Shown: positions 52,681 through 62,326, numbered from the stretch's first letter. The stretch: DNA of 64,000 bases from Lacihabitans sp. CCS-44 (GCF_024343735.1 NZ_RJUE01000057.1:106841-170840); one strand, 5' to 3'. Numbers and translations: made by a program. The notes: generated by a model from the letters alone, not told the origin.

Positions 52681-54309
52681 TTACGTCAAAGGTCCAGGAT
52701 TAAACAAAACCAAATCATTATAAAGCCCCAGTTTATCAGTTGCCACTTTTTGGTTTCCACTCGCAATTTCGAGAATTAGGTGGAACAATTCCCAGCCCAT
52801 TTCTTCGATAGTTTTTTGTCCGAAAGCCACTGGGCCAGCATCAAAATCTATTAAATCGTGCCATCGGTTGGCGAGTTTTGTGTTTGAACTTACTTTTATG
52901 ACAGGAACCATATTTAAACCATAAGGTGTGCCTCGACCTGTGATAAAAACGTGCATATTCATTCCAGCCGCCAATTGGAGTGTTCCGCAGACAAAATCAC
53001 TGGCGGGCGTTGCCACAAAATTCAATCCTTTTTTACGAATCTTTTCCCCTGGTGAAATCACATCTACAATCGGACTTGTACCAGATTTCACGACCGAACC
53101 GAGGGCTTTTTCTACAATATTACTCAATCCACCGCCTTTATTTCCTGGGGTTGTGTTGGCACTTCTATCGGCTTTGCCTTGATTTAAATAATTATCGTAC
53201 CATGCCATTTCCTCTTTGAGTTTTTGTGCAACTTCTTCACTTTCACAGCGAGGAACGAGCAAATGTACAGCATCACGGACTTCGGTAACTTCTGAGAAAA
53301 ACACCGTTCCACCTGCTTTTACAATCAAGTCAGCGGCAAAACCTGAAACTGGATTTCCTGTCAAACCCGAAAAAGCGTCGCTTCCTCCGCATTGCATTCC
53401 CACCACCAAATCAGCCACCGAGCAAGTTTCTCTTTTTCGCTGATTGAGTTTTTTAAGATGTCTTTCAGCCATTTCCATGATTCCGTCCACCATTTCGTAG
53501 AAACCCTCGAAAGATTCATCTTGGAGATAGAGAATAGAAGCCCCCCCCGCCCCCAAAGGGGGTGCTAAATTCTCCCCCACTGGGGGTTGGGGGGCTAGTC
53601 TTTCAGGCCTCAATTTCTCACAACCCAAACCAATAATCATAATTTCACCGCCAAAATTTGGGTTTTGGGCGATGTGCTTGATGGTACGAATCGGAATCAT
53701 CGCGGCTGGTGCATCAATCGCAATGCCGCACCCATAACTATGATTAAAAACCACCACATCATCCACATTTGGGTATAGTGGTAAAAGCTCTTTTCTTATT
53801 TTGTTTTCAATAAAATTTGTAATGCCAGCCACGCATTGAACACTTGTAGTTATGCCCAAAATGTTCTTTGTACCTACACTTCCATCGGAGTTTTTATAGC
53901 CCTGAAAAAGAGCCCCCCCGCCCCCCGATGGGGGAGTTTTTAGAACTGATTTAGTTCCCCCATTGGGGGTTAGGGGGCTGTATTTAATTTCTTCTAAGTT
54001 TGGGGGCTGTGGCATTGTTAAATTGCCTTCGTTAATCCAACTTCCTTTTTCAATGTTTTTATTTGCATAGCCAATCACTTGACCGTAGCGAACCACTTCA
54101 CAACCCTCATTCAAAGTTTGCAAAGCCACTTTATGCCCCATCGGAATATCTTCTTCAAGAACAATTGAATTCAATACAATAGCACCTCGTTTCAAACCTG
54201 TTGGATTTGCTACGATGGCTACGTTGTCGTTTGGGTTTGTTTTTATTACAAGCCCCCCGACCCCCGATGGGGGAGTTTGAGTATTATTTGATTGAGTATT
54301 AAAATTCAT
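52681..54309 (-). CDS. garD: Galactarate dehydratase (UxaA family) with in-frame repeat inserts
   Basis: The start is taken at ATG 54309 ([11 protein letters not shown]), which lies inside repeat E4. The 542 residues read through to 52681 in order: N-terminal SAF-like domain ([16 protein letters not shown] to [17 protein letters not shown]), then the UxaA core with [64 protein letters not shown] and GRGTPYGL. Compared with the E. coli protein from memory, three loops carry extra residues encoded by palindromic repeats: TPPSGVGGL near the N-terminus, SPLTPNGGT...TPPSGGGG and [18 protein letters not shown]. It dehydrates galactarate to 5-dehydro-4-deoxyglucarate. Confidence 0.93.
   Translation of the reverse strand: MNFNTQSNNTQTPPSGVGGLVIKTNPNDNVAIVANPTGLKRGAIVLNSIVLEEDIPMGHKVALQTLNEGCEVVRYGQVIGYANKNIEKGSWINEGNLTMPQPPNLEEIKYSPLTPNGGTKSVLKTPPSGGGGALFQGYKNSDGSVGTKNILGITTSVQCVAGITNFIENKIRKELLPLYPNVDDVVVFNHSYGCGIAIDAPAAMIPIRTIKHIAQNPNFGGEIMIIGLGCEKLRPERLAPQPPVGENLAPPLGAGGASILYLQDESFEGFYEMVDGIMEMAERHLKKLNQRKRETCSVADLVVGMQCGGSDAFSGLTGNPVSGFAADLIVKAGGTVFFSEVTEVRDAVHLLVPRCESEEVAQKLKEEMAWYDNYLNQGKADRSANTTPGNKGGGLSNIVEKALGSVVKSGTSPIVDVISPGEKIRKKGLNFVATPASDFVCGTLQLAAGMNMHVFITGRGTPYGLNMVPVIKVSSNTKLANRWHDLIDFDAGPVAFGQKTIEEMGWELFHLILEIASGNQKVATDKLGLYNDLVLFNPGPLT
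53538..53596. repeat. Palindromic repeat pair E2 inside garD
   Basis: GAAGCCCCCCCCGCCCCCAA followed by AGGGGGTGCT, then its mirror from CTCCCCCACTGGGGG to TTGGGGGGCT. It is read through by garD without a frame break and encodes the loop [17 protein letters not shown]. Confidence 0.85.
53911..53979. repeat. Palindromic repeat pair E3 inside garD
   Basis: AGCCCCCCCGCCCCCCGATG (53911 on) and its mirrored half ending TTAGGGGGCT (53979) are separated by 16 bp. garD reads through it as the linker between the SAF-like and catalytic parts ([16 protein letters not shown]). Confidence 0.85.
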
Positions 54310-54350
54310 AATTATCTGTTTAAAATCCCCCCTTTGGGGGTCAGGGGGCT
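54251..54350. repeat. Palindromic repeat pair E4 spanning the garD start
   Basis: AGCCCCCCGACCCCCGATGG (54251 on) and a mirrored half ending GTCAGGGGGCT at 54350 enclose the garD ATG at 54309. The right half ends at the base before the stop codon of the GntP permease. The left half encodes TPPSGVGGL. Confidence 0.85.
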
Positions 54351-55796
54351 TTACACCATCGGAAAAATCCAAGCAGCTATCATTGTCAGTATTACCCCAG
54401 CCAGACCCATTAAACTTTGCATTGGGGCTATAGTTTTTAGGGCTTCTTGCTCAGTTAAGTTAGAGGTTTTACACATAATCCAAAAACCTGCGTCGTTCAT
54501 CCACGGAATTAGTTTTGCACCGCTTCCGATGGCCAAACATAAATAAACTGGATGAAAACCTAAGTTTGCATTTTGAGCCATTCCTGCCAAAATGCCTGAA
54601 GCAGTTATCAAGGCCACCGTTGCTGAGCCTTGAGCCGTACGCACCACCATCGTGATAAAAAACGCCAAAGGAATCAAAGCCATTTGGTAGTCTTTTGTCA
54701 AATCGGCAATGCGGCTACTGATACCTGTTTGCTGCAACATTCCGCCAAAAGCACCTCCTGCTGCTGTAATTAAAATAATTCCTCCGCCGCTCATTAAAGC
54801 TGTCCCTACAAATGCGGTTAGCTTCTCTTTGGTAGTTTTTTTCTGACTGGCTAAAACCAACAATGCAAAAATAGCCCCCATCAATATGGCAATGTTTTTA
54901 TCTCCAAAGAATAAAACGAAATCTATTAAGCTATTGATGATAGAAAAACTTGTTAGTGGTGCATCAGATTTGTGAAAAGCCTCCACACCTGAACGAATAC
55001 AAATAGTAACCAAAGGAAACAGAGCGGGTAGTAAAGCCCAGCCCAAAGCAGGCAATTCTTTATCGTCTTTTTCGGCAATGGCTTTTATGTCTTCTAAACG
55101 AGCATCGGGCGAATCTCGAAGTGGAATATCAAATTTCTTATTCAGATAAACTGCTATCAAATAACCAACTGTGATGGTACAAAGTCCAAGAAGTGAGCCG
55201 CAAACCATCATGAGGCCAATAGGTACGTTCATGGCAGTTATCAAATACAAAGGTCCAGGCGATGGCGGCACATAAGAGTTGGCCATCACTGCTCCGGCAA
55301 TTACAGAAAGTGCTAAAAGCAGATAATTTTTCTTTAATCGCATTCCCATGGCTTTGGCCAGCGGCATCATCAAGAAAATAACGGTATCTACAAAAACGGG
55401 AATCGTCAGGAAAAAGCTACTTAGAATAAAACCGATAGGGGCATTTTTTTCGCCCGTAACTTTGAGCATGGCTCGGATAATCTTCTCGGCTGCACCACTG
55501 TCGAGCATCGCTTTGCCTATGATGGCCGCCATGGCTATCAAAATACCAATTTTAGCACAAGTATTGCCAAATTCTATCCCTATTCGCTCTCCAATACTTT
55601 TGTGGGCGGCTTTTAAGGCGTCGGCCTCCAAACCGCCTTTTGAAATAAAAAATTGCTCTACAGATTCCACTGGCGTTAGTAATGCCACCGCTATAGCTGC
55701 TAAAAGCAAAGAAAGTACCGGATGTAACTTAAATTTTATAATGCCACCCACAACGATGGACATTCCGATGAGCATGATAAGTATAGGGTCAGTCAT
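54351..55796 (-). CDS. GntP-family acid-sugar permease
   Basis: A 481-residue permease with about 12-14 hydrophobic helices. GntP hallmarks are [61 protein letters not shown], and HVPGSGAK-like [17 protein letters not shown] near the end. Family members bring gluconate and related sugar acids in with protons. The gene order with garD, gudD and kdgD points to galactarate or glucarate as cargo. It is the first gene of the operon. Confidence 0.93.
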   Translation of the reverse strand: MTDPILIMLIGMSIVVGGIIKFKLHPVLSLLLAAIAVALLTPVESVEQFFISKGGLEADALKAAHKSIGERIGIEFGNTCAKIGILIAMAAIIGKAMLDSGAAEKIIRAMLKVTGEKNAPIGFILSSFFLTIPVFVDTVIFLMMPLAKAMGMRLKKNYLLLALSVIAGAVMANSYVPPSPGPLYLITAMNVPIGLMMVCGSLLGLCTITVGYLIAVYLNKKFDIPLRDSPDARLEDIKAIAEKDDKELPALGWALLPALFPLVTICIRSGVEAFHKSDAPLTSFSIINSLIDFVLFFGDKNIAILMGAIFALLVLASQKKTTKEKLTAFVGTALMSGGGIILITAAGGAFGGMLQQTGISSRIADLTKDYQMALIPLAFFITMVVRTAQGSATVALITASGILAGMAQNANLGFHPVYLCLAIGSGAKLIPWMNDAGFWIMCKTSNLTEQEALKTIAPMQSLMGLAGVILTMIAAWIFPMV

Positions 55797-55821
55797 AGAT
55801 TCAAGGAATAGATTGAGAAAG

Positions 55822-55829
55822 CAAAATTA
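55822..55829 (-). promoter_or_regulatory. Promoter -7 box of the galactarate/glucarate operon
   Basis: Minus-strand TAATTTTG matches TAnnTTTG, 25 bp upstream of the GntP ATG (55796). No good -33 TTG is visible. Confidence 0.45.
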
Positions 55830-55984
55830 TATAAACTTAATCCTGTTTACTATTGATATAATGCCAAAATATGGTACTTTTTCGGTTTATAAAATTTATT
55901 GTTACGGAATGATAAACCTAGAAAATGTTTTTCGTGCAAAAAGTATCCTTTTTGTGATTTTGGAAATACTGGCATCCGACTAAA

Positions 55985-56410
55985 AACAATAATGATAAAA
56001 ACAGCTAACTTAAATAACATTCAAGGCCTATTTTTTTGTTTTTCAAAAAACACCTACAATCTAAACTTTGTGTCGGCTGCCGCCTAGGCGTTCATTTTTT
56101 CCGGGTTGCCGGCCCAGTCGAAAAAACGAACCAAAAAAAACTGCACCGCATCGGCGGTCCGATCAGCAAACTCACGCAGTCAAAATTCTGTATATCTACT
56201 AGTTAAAATAAAAATTCTAGACCAGAATTTTGACCGCGTTCAAACAGTGCTGAGCGATATAAGGAATCATTATTTTATTAATATTTTTAGTCGGATGACA
56301 GTATTTTGGAAATGAACTTTAACAAATAATTGAAGCTAAGTTCAATTGATGAAATTATTCATGAGCTATTTAGAACGAAATAAATCATTTCAATTCACAG
56401 ACATTATTAC
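55985..56410. other. Intergenic stretch with GC-rich patch and long inverted repeat
   Basis: No convincing gene is seen. Bases 56080-56175 are richer in G/C than the surroundings, with CCGGGTTGCCGG and CGCATCGGCGG. A 17-bp inverted repeat (56174-56190 and 56223-56239, one mismatch, arms ACGCAGTCAAAATTCTG / CAGAATTTTGACCGCGT) follows. It may be the relic of a mobile element or a long hairpin. Confidence 0.6.
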
Positions 56411-56418
56411 TATTTTTG
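56411..56418 (+). promoter_or_regulatory. Possible -7 box of the PQQ dehydrogenase gene
   Basis: TATTTTTG matches TAnnTTTG, 26 bp before the ATG at 56445. No -33 TTG at the usual distance is clear. Confidence 0.4.
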
Positions 56419-56444
56419 GAAAACGTTCAAACTCTAATCTTGCT

Positions 56445-58796
56445 ATGAAGAGATCTATAATGCTGTTCCTTTGTTTGTTTTTGGCCAAAATCATCGCCTT
56501 TTCACAAGTCAAAGTTGCTACAAAACCCGAATTGCCAACGGCTCTGAATGGCGTCTTTAGTACCGAACAGGTGGCGGCTATCTCAGAAATATATGCCAAC
56601 AACTGTGCAGCTTGCCACGGAAGAGATTTGAGAGGAAGCGAGGGCGGAACGGCTTTGGTGGGCGAGAGATTTCAAAGCAAATGGAAAAACAAAACCCTAA
56701 GGGAATTGTATGTTTATACCAAAACCACCATGCCCAAAACACAACCCAACTCATTCGACGAAAAAACATATACTGCACTCATCGCATTCATTTTGAACGC
56801 CAACGGATTTCCGGCTGGTGAAAAACCTTTGAGCTTTAGGAATCCTTCGGAGAAAATTATGATGGGCATGGCTCCGCCGTCGCGGGTGAGTATGGGTTTC
56901 AAGCCTGCCCTCGTAAACACCAGGCCCAAAACCATAGAAGCAGATTGGAAACAGCATCGGGGAGATTTTGCGAGCACCAACTATTCGCCGCTTGACCAAA
57001 TAAATGAAAGCAACGTAAGTCAAATGAAAATAGCTTGGCGGTGGAAAACCGACAATTTTGGCCCAAATCCTGAGTTTTATTTTAAATCTACACCCCTGAT
57101 GGTCAAAGGTATAGTGTACACCACGGCGGGCTTGAGCAGAAGTGTGGCAGCCATAGATGGCGAAACTGGCGAAACACTTTGGACCTTTAGACTTGACGAA
57201 AAAGAACGAAAAGCCTACGTGCCTAGGCAAAACTCTGGCCGAGGCGTGGCCTATTGGGAAGACAAAGTAAACGGTCTAGACAAGATTGTGTTTGTATCGC
57301 CCAGTTTTCAGCTCGTGGCTTTGGATGCCAAAACAGGTCATTTGGTAAATGATTTTGGTGAAAATGGCATTGTGGATTTAAAAAAAGGTTTGGACAGCCA
57401 AATAGATCCCCTGACCTCCACCATTGGCTCTACCTCACCGCCCATTATCGTGAATGATGTTATCGTGATAGGTTCGAGTTTTCCTGTTGGACTGGCTCCT
57501 ACCTCTAAAAGTCAGGTACGAGGCGATATTTTGGGCTATGACATAAAAACAGGCAAAAAAATCTGGACTTTCCACACCATTCCGCAGGCTGGCGAGGCAG
57601 GAAACGACACTTGGAAAGCGGAAAGCTGGAAATACACGGGCAATGCCGGAGCATGGGCTCCCCTTACCGCCGACCCAGACTTGGGCTATGTATATCTGCC
57701 GATAGAAGCTCCTACGGGCGATTTTTATGGCGGTCATCGTCCAGGAGACAATCTGTTTTCGCAGAGTTTGGTTTGCCTCAATGCCAAAACTGGCGAAAGG
57801 GTCTGGCATTATCAGTTGGTGCATCACGACATTTGGGATTATGACTTGCCCGCTCCCCCCATTTTGGCTGACATTAATGTAGATGGAAAACCTATAAAGG
57901 CCGTGGTGCAAGTCACCAAGCAGGCCTTTGCTTTTGTTTTTGATAGAATTACAGGGCAGCCAGTTTGGCCAATAGAAGAAAAGCCTGTACCCAAAAGCAC
58001 AGTACCGGGCGAAATCACCTCTCCTACGCAGCCGTTTCCCACCAAGCCGGCTCCGTTTGACCGACAAGGTTATTCCGACGACATTCTGGTGGATTTTACG
58101 CCAGAAATAAAAAAAGAAGCCCAGAAGATTGCGGCCAAGTTTCACAAAGGGCCATTGTACACGCCTGTAAATCTATATAATCCACCGAAAGAACTGGGTA
58201 CTTTGATGATACCCGACGCCGTAGGCGGAGCCAACTGGCAAGGTGGTGTTTTTGACCCCGAAACAGGCGTTTTATATGTGTCTTCGAGTACTGTTTTGCG
58301 GCCCATGAGCATAGAACCCGCACCCAAAGGAGCTGGGGACATGGATTATGTGGCGTTTTTGGGTGCCTCACGCATTGGGCCCTATGGCTTGCCCTTGGTG
58401 AAGCCGCCCTATGGCAGAATAACGGCAATAGACCTCAACAAAGGCGAACACCAATGGATGGTACCCAACTCCGACACGCCCGAATGGGTAAAGAACATAC
58501 CGGCACTCAAAGGGCTGAAGATACCGAGAACCGGTTCTCCCGAGCGGGTGGGCATGTTGCTTACCAAATCGCTACTATTTGCTGGTGAAGGCTCAGGCTT
58601 GTATGCTTCTGACGGCGGTGGCGGCAAGGTTTTTAGAGCCCATGATAAAGCCACAGGGAAGATAATTTCAGAGATAAACCTACCTGCCAACCAAACAGGC
58701 GTACCGATGACCTATTCCATAAACGGCAAACAGTACATCATAGTAGCCGTTGGAGCCGTTGGCCATCCGGGAGAGTTGGTGGCTTTGTCGTTGTGA
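56445..58796 (+). CDS. PQQ-dependent dehydrogenase with N-terminal cytochrome c
   Basis: The start is taken at ATG 56445 (MKRSIMLFLCLFLAKIIAFS), where a signal peptide begins; an upstream in-frame ATG lacks one. About 783 residues. A cytochrome c domain comes first, with haem site CAACH and Met ligand in the TTMPKTQPNSF region. Then follows an eight-bladed PQQ propeller (WKQHRGDFASTNYSPLDQIN, GRGVAYWED, IIVNDVIVIGSSF, HDIWDYDLPAPPIL, PDAVGGANWQGG, GEGSGLYASDGGGGKVFRAH). Order cytochrome-propeller is typical of Bacteroidota glucose/alcohol dehydrogenases. It oxidises a sugar or alcohol in the periplasm. Substrate unsettled. Confidence 0.92.
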   Translation: MKRSIMLFLCLFLAKIIAFSQVKVATKPELPTALNGVFSTEQVAAISEIYANNCAACHGRDLRGSEGGTALVGERFQSKWKNKTLRELYVYTKTTMPKTQPNSFDEKTYTALIAFILNANGFPAGEKPLSFRNPSEKIMMGMAPPSRVSMGFKPALVNTRPKTIEADWKQHRGDFASTNYSPLDQINESNVSQMKIAWRWKTDNFGPNPEFYFKSTPLMVKGIVYTTAGLSRSVAAIDGETGETLWTFRLDEKERKAYVPRQNSGRGVAYWEDKVNGLDKIVFVSPSFQLVALDAKTGHLVNDFGENGIVDLKKGLDSQIDPLTSTIGSTSPPIIVNDVIVIGSSFPVGLAPTSKSQVRGDILGYDIKTGKKIWTFHTIPQAGEAGNDTWKAESWKYTGNAGAWAPLTADPDLGYVYLPIEAPTGDFYGGHRPGDNLFSQSLVCLNAKTGERVWHYQLVHHDIWDYDLPAPPILADINVDGKPIKAVVQVTKQAFAFVFDRITGQPVWPIEEKPVPKSTVPGEITSPTQPFPTKPAPFDRQGYSDDILVDFTPEIKKEAQKIAAKFHKGPLYTPVNLYNPPKELGTLMIPDAVGGANWQGGVFDPETGVLYVSSSTVLRPMSIEPAPKGAGDMDYVAFLGASRIGPYGLPLVKPPYGRITAIDLNKGEHQWMVPNSDTPEWVKNIPALKGLKIPRTGSPERVGMLLTKSLLFAGEGSGLYASDGGGGKVFRAHDKATGKIISEINLPANQTGVPMTYSINGKQYIIVAVGAVGHPGELVALSL

Positions 58797-58940
58797 AAAT
58801 GTCAGCCGCCCGCTGACAATTTAGTTCAGAAAATACACGTACCGAAGAATAGGCAACAAATCTATGTTGAAAGCCAGAGACGACGGTATATTCCTCATTT
58901 CTGAATCGTTTGGAGTGCGTTTGGGCTATCTCTTTGTGTC

Positions 58941-59182
58941 GAATATGTTCTCAGATTCCATGAATTTGATGTCGAATTCCTCGAATCTAACATCAAACTA
59001 CCCCCCAAGCGTGTGCAAAGTAGCCGAATCTGATGTTGGATTCCTTGAATTTGATGTCGGATTACCCTCATCTGACATCGTAGCCTAGGAGTTTGATGTC
59101 AGATTCCACGAATCTGATCTCATATTCCACGAATTTGATGTCAAATTCCTCGATTTTGATCTCGAATTCGTCGAATTTACGT
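58941..59182. repeat. 21-bp-period tandem array 1
   Basis: Degenerate 21-bp units of the type GAATTTGATGTCnnATTCC followed by n-C occur in two groups: about 58941-59003 (3 units) and 59036-59182 (7 units). The interval between them is not an exact multiple of 21. A short plus-strand frame covers part of it but breaks at 59088. I read it as noncoding repeat. Confidence 0.8.
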
Positions 59183-59259
59183 TTGCTCTATAGGAGGTGT
59201 TTTTTGGTAGCACATTTCCGATTCAACAAGGGCGATGCTTCATTGGCGATTTAGTGTTA

Positions 59260-59469
59260 AACATCGGCGATTTTGTGTTCAACATCCATGATTTTGTGTT
59301 CAACATCGGCGATGTCAAGCTCAACATCGGCTCCGTCAACATCAACATCGACGATGTCAAGCTCAACATCGGCTCCGTCAAGATAAACATTGGCGATGTC
59401 AACATCAACATTGGCAATGTCAACATCAACATTGGCGATGTCAAGATGAACATCGGCGATGTCGAGATG
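59260..59469. repeat. 21-bp-period tandem array 2
   Basis: Ten consecutive 21-bp units of the kind AACATCGGCGATGTCAAGCT-C run without indels. On the plus strand a frame at 59197-59586 reads NIGDVKL-type heptads; on the minus strand 59223-59570 reads SPMFILT-type heptads. Both frames are open because the period is a multiple of three. Coding status is uncertain. Confidence 0.85.
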
Positions 59470-59841
59470 AACAGCGGGCGGCGTTCCGTCGGCGATTTTG
59501 TGCTCAATTCGGGCGGCGTTCCGCTCACGATTTTGTGTTCAATTTTGACGAATTTCTGTTCGAATTTCATAATTTCTATGACTTAATCCTACGTACTAGA
59601 TCTAAAGATTGTCTTTATATATAAAATGAAACTGACTTCAGACGTCTTTAATCTTTATTCGATTATTGAAGCTCCAAAACTACCGAAATCTACACCCATA
59701 TAACCACCAAAGGCTTTGATCGAATAGTTAGTCCTTTGGACAAATTAAAACTCAAGTGAATAGTTGGAAAGTAGAACATTAGACGATATATTTGATTTTG
59801 TAAAACACAAAAATCAAAACACAAATACGCACATGAAAATA

Positions 59842-59982
59842 TTAACGAAACTCCCCTGTTTTCTCAAATCACTCATTAGCAACACATTAACAATAAAATC
59901 AATCAAAATTTAATAACGATATTAACGAAACTCTGAAAATGTGTTTCGTTAACATACTCGTTGGCGGCAACTTTAACGAACC
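59842..59982. promoter_or_regulatory. TTAACGAAAC motif cluster upstream of the Crp gene
   Basis: A perfect 10-bp inverted repeat, TTAACGAAAC (59922-59931) and GTTTCGTTAA (59943-59952), has an 11-bp centre. Another direct copy is at 59842-59851 and a near copy (TTAACGAACC) at 59973-59982. This suits binding of one dimeric regulator, perhaps the Crp-type protein itself, at several sites. Confidence 0.6.
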
Positions 59983-59998
59983 GTGTGCATAGACAAGA

Positions 59999-60580
59999 AT
60001 GGAAGAACTTAAAGCATACTTAAAAGACAATTCACGTCTGACAGAACACAATCCGACTGAAAAAGATTGGGAAATCATTTTGTCGAAATTTGTCAGACAA
60101 GATTTTCCTAAAAAGACAATTCTTACGAAAGCAGGACAAACCGAAAACTATCTCAATTTTATTCTAAAAGGAGTTGCCCGATTTTATATTCCAAAAGAAG
60201 AAAACGACTTGACTTTTAATATCGTTTTCAGCAACGGTTTTTTAAGTGCTTACGACTCTTTTTTAACGCAAAAGCCATCAACGTATAACATAGAAACATT
60301 GACGGACACTACTCTTTTGCGACTTACATACAACGACTTGCAAACCATATACAACGAAACAGAATTTGGAAACATCATCGGCAGACAAGCAAGCGAAGAA
60401 TTATTTTTGAAAAAACAAAAACGGGAACTTTCGCTTTTAAATCTCACAGCCGAACAACGTTACCTAAACTTATTCAGCGAACAACCAAAACTTATAGAAC
60501 AAATTCCGCTGAAATACATTGCTTCCTACATTGGTGTTACACCGCAAGCATTGAGCAGAATACGAAAACGAATTTATTAA
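59999..60580 (+). CDS. Crp/Fnr-family regulator
   Basis: A 193-residue protein. Residues about 20-120 are the cyclic-nucleotide-binding-type barrel (FPKKTILTKAGQTENYLNFILKG, VARFYIPKEENDL). The C-terminal HTH is PLKYIASYIGVTPQALSRIRKRIY, as in the other Crp-like gene at 32096-32683. The glycine-rich loop is again weak. It is the first of three plus-strand genes with the SDR and PfpI-like proteins, likely their regulator. Confidence 0.9.
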   Translation: MEELKAYLKDNSRLTEHNPTEKDWEIILSKFVRQDFPKKTILTKAGQTENYLNFILKGVARFYIPKEENDLTFNIVFSNGFLSAYDSFLTQKPSTYNIETLTDTTLLRLTYNDLQTIYNETEFGNIIGRQASEELFLKKQKRELSLLNLTAEQRYLNLFSEQPKLIEQIPLKYIASYIGVTPQALSRIRKRIY

Positions 60581-60640
60581 CTTGGGTTCATTGTTTCATC
60601 TTACAAATAGTTTGACCTTTGCAACCAAAACGAAATAGAT

Positions 60641-61570
60641 ATGCAAACAATACTTGGAGCAAACGGACAAATAGCAGACGAATTGGCAAAGGAACTGCAT
60701 AGAAATTACACAACTGATATTCGGTTGGTAGGCAGAAATCCTAAAAAAATAAATGAAACAGACCAACTGTTTACTGCAAACTTATTGGACAAAGAAGCAA
60801 CAGACAAAGCCGTTGCAGGTAGCGAAATTGCTTACCTAACCGTTGGTTTACCAATGAATGCTAAAATGTGGGAAGAACAATTTCCTATTATGATGAAAAA
60901 CGTAATTGATGCCTGTATAAAACATAAAACCAAGTTGGTATTTTTTGACAATACTTATATGTATGCCAAAAACAACAAACCGCAAACCGAAGAAAGTCCG
61001 TTTGTTCCTGTTGGGCAAAAATCAACCGTGAGAGCAAAAATGGCAACAATGTTGTTAGACGAGATGAATAAAAAAAATATTGAAGCGGTTATTTGCCGAG
61101 CACCTGAATTTTACGGAACAGGAAAAACGCAAAGCATAACAAATACTTTGATTTTTGACAACATCAAACAAGGCAAAAAATTAAAAGTTCCAATCAAAGA
61201 CAATACAAAAAGGACTTTAATTTTTACACCAGACGCAAGTCGTGCAATGGCGTTAATCGGAAACACGCGAAATGCCTATAACCAAACATGGCACTTACCT
61301 TCTGATGACAACAGGTTTACCTACAAAGAAATGATAAAGCTTACTTCAAAAATTTACCAGAAAGAGCTTAATTATTCTGTCATAAAAATGTGGCAATTCA
61401 AGTTGGGCAGTTTGTTCAACAAACAAGCAAAAGAATTGCAAGAACTTTTGCCACGATACAAGTATGACAACATTTTTATTTCCGATAAATTCAAAAAACA
61501 ATTTCCCGATTTCAAAATCACAACCTATCAGGAAGCCATTACACATATTTTAAAAGAACAAAAACAATGA
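60641..61570 (+). CDS. NAD(P)-dependent SDR/NmrA-like epimerase family protein
   Basis: A 309-residue Rossmann protein. The N-terminal nucleotide motif ILGANGQIADELAKEL is a variant of GxxGxxG (GANGQIA). The beta strands DIRLVGRNPKKI and TKLVFFDNTYMYAKN follow, with the catalytic-area YM(Y)AKN in place of YxxxK. The C-terminal part (about 190-300) recalls the atypical SDR/epimerase extension. Substrate unknown. It overlaps the next gene's start by 4 bp (ATGA). Confidence 0.85.
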   Translation: MQTILGANGQIADELAKELHRNYTTDIRLVGRNPKKINETDQLFTANLLDKEATDKAVAGSEIAYLTVGLPMNAKMWEEQFPIMMKNVIDACIKHKTKLVFFDNTYMYAKNNKPQTEESPFVPVGQKSTVRAKMATMLLDEMNKKNIEAVICRAPEFYGTGKTQSITNTLIFDNIKQGKKLKVPIKDNTKRTLIFTPDASRAMALIGNTRNAYNQTWHLPSDDNRFTYKEMIKLTSKIYQKELNYSVIKMWQFKLGSLFNKQAKELQELLPRYKYDNIFISDKFKKQFPDFKITTYQEAITHILKEQKQ

Positions 61571-62196
61571 TGATGAAAATTTTAATTATAGTTACCAGCG
61601 TTTCAATGTATGAAAACGGTAAATTGGAAACAGGTTTGTGGCTTAGCGAACTGACACATATTTACGACCTTGCCAAAAAGCAAGGGTATGATATAACGAT
61701 TGCAAGTCCAAAAGGTGGAAACACACCTATTGACCCCGAAAGTCTAAAACCAATGGTATTGGATAAAATGACCAAAAATTATTGGGCAGACAGTTCATTT
61801 AGAGAGTTGCTGAAACATACAAAAAGTTTGAGCGAAGTTGCAGAACAGCAATTTGACGTTGTTTATTTGGCTGGCGGACACGGCACTATGTATGACTTTC
61901 CTAACGACACAACTTTGCAAGAAATTATCAGACAACATTACGAAAACAACAAAATAGTTTCGGCAGTTTGTCACGGAGTTGGCGGACTTTTAAATGTGAA
62001 GTTGTCAAACGGAGAATATTTAATCAAAGACAAGACAATTACAGGATTTAATTGGTTTGAAGAAAGTTTAGCAAGACGAAAAAAAGAAGTGCCTTTCAAC
62101 CTTGAAGCAGAACTGAAAAAGAGAAAGTCAAACTACAAAAAAGCATTCATACCAATGACATCAAAAGTGCTTGTGGACGGCAATTTGATAACATGA
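61567..62196 (+). CDS. DJ-1/PfpI-type (Hsp31-like) protein, truncated by a stop
   Basis: The frame from ATG 61567 gives 209 residues of a class I amidotransferase-like fold: TSVSMYENGKLETGLWLSEL, ASPKGGNTPIDP, YLAGGHGTMYDFP and VSAVCHGVGGLL, with the nucleophile Cys in the last. Catalytic residues remain. Reading stops at TGA (62194) in GNLIT, but the family motif continues: GQNPxS. The following codons in the same frame encode QNPFSSKEIAKVVMRQLTK to a stop at 62254-62256. A GGA to TGA change has removed about 20 residues. The truncated protein may or may not be stable. Confidence 0.85.
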   Translation: MMMKILIIVTSVSMYENGKLETGLWLSELTHIYDLAKKQGYDITIASPKGGNTPIDPESLKPMVLDKMTKNYWADSSFRELLKHTKSLSEVAEQQFDVVYLAGGHGTMYDFPNDTTLQEIIRQHYENNKIVSAVCHGVGGLLNVKLSNGEYLIKDKTITGFNWFEESLARRKKEVPFNLEAELKKRKSNYKKAFIPMTSKVLVDGNLIT

Positions 62197-62256
62197 CAAA
62201 ATCCATTCAGTTCAAAAGAAATTGCGAAAGTGGTAATGCGACAACTGACAAAATAA
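62197..62256 (+). pseudogene. Lost C-terminal extension of the PfpI-like gene
   Basis: This is the in-frame continuation past the premature TGA, 19 codons, ending at a natural TAA. It matches the usual C-terminus of Hsp31/PfpI-like proteins. Confidence 0.6.
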
Positions 62257-62299
62257 AAGCAGCCGCCAACATTTAGCAGAATAGAAGAAAGACCCCACT

Positions 62300-62326
62300 A
62301 AAGACCCCTTTATATTTGGGGTCTTT
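62300..62326 (+). terminator. Terminator after the Crp-SDR-PfpI genes
   Basis: AAAGACCCC (62300-62308) and GGGGTCTTT (62318-62326) form a 9-bp stem with T tail. The setting, just after the last plus-strand gene, fits. Confidence 0.75.

Noticed and set aside
57435..58145. 236-residue minus-strand frame inside the PQQ dehydrogenase
   Set aside because: It is antisense to the propeller blades; the plus-strand protein has all family motifs.
59197..59586. 129-residue NIGDV repeat protein
   Set aside because: Not listed as a gene because the minus strand is equally open and there is no start context, signal or family. Reported as a repeat array instead.
62194..62196. TGA recoded as glycine or selenocysteine
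   Set aside because: Other genes in the window end in TGA and no insertion element or matching tRNA is seen. A plain nonsense change is simpler.
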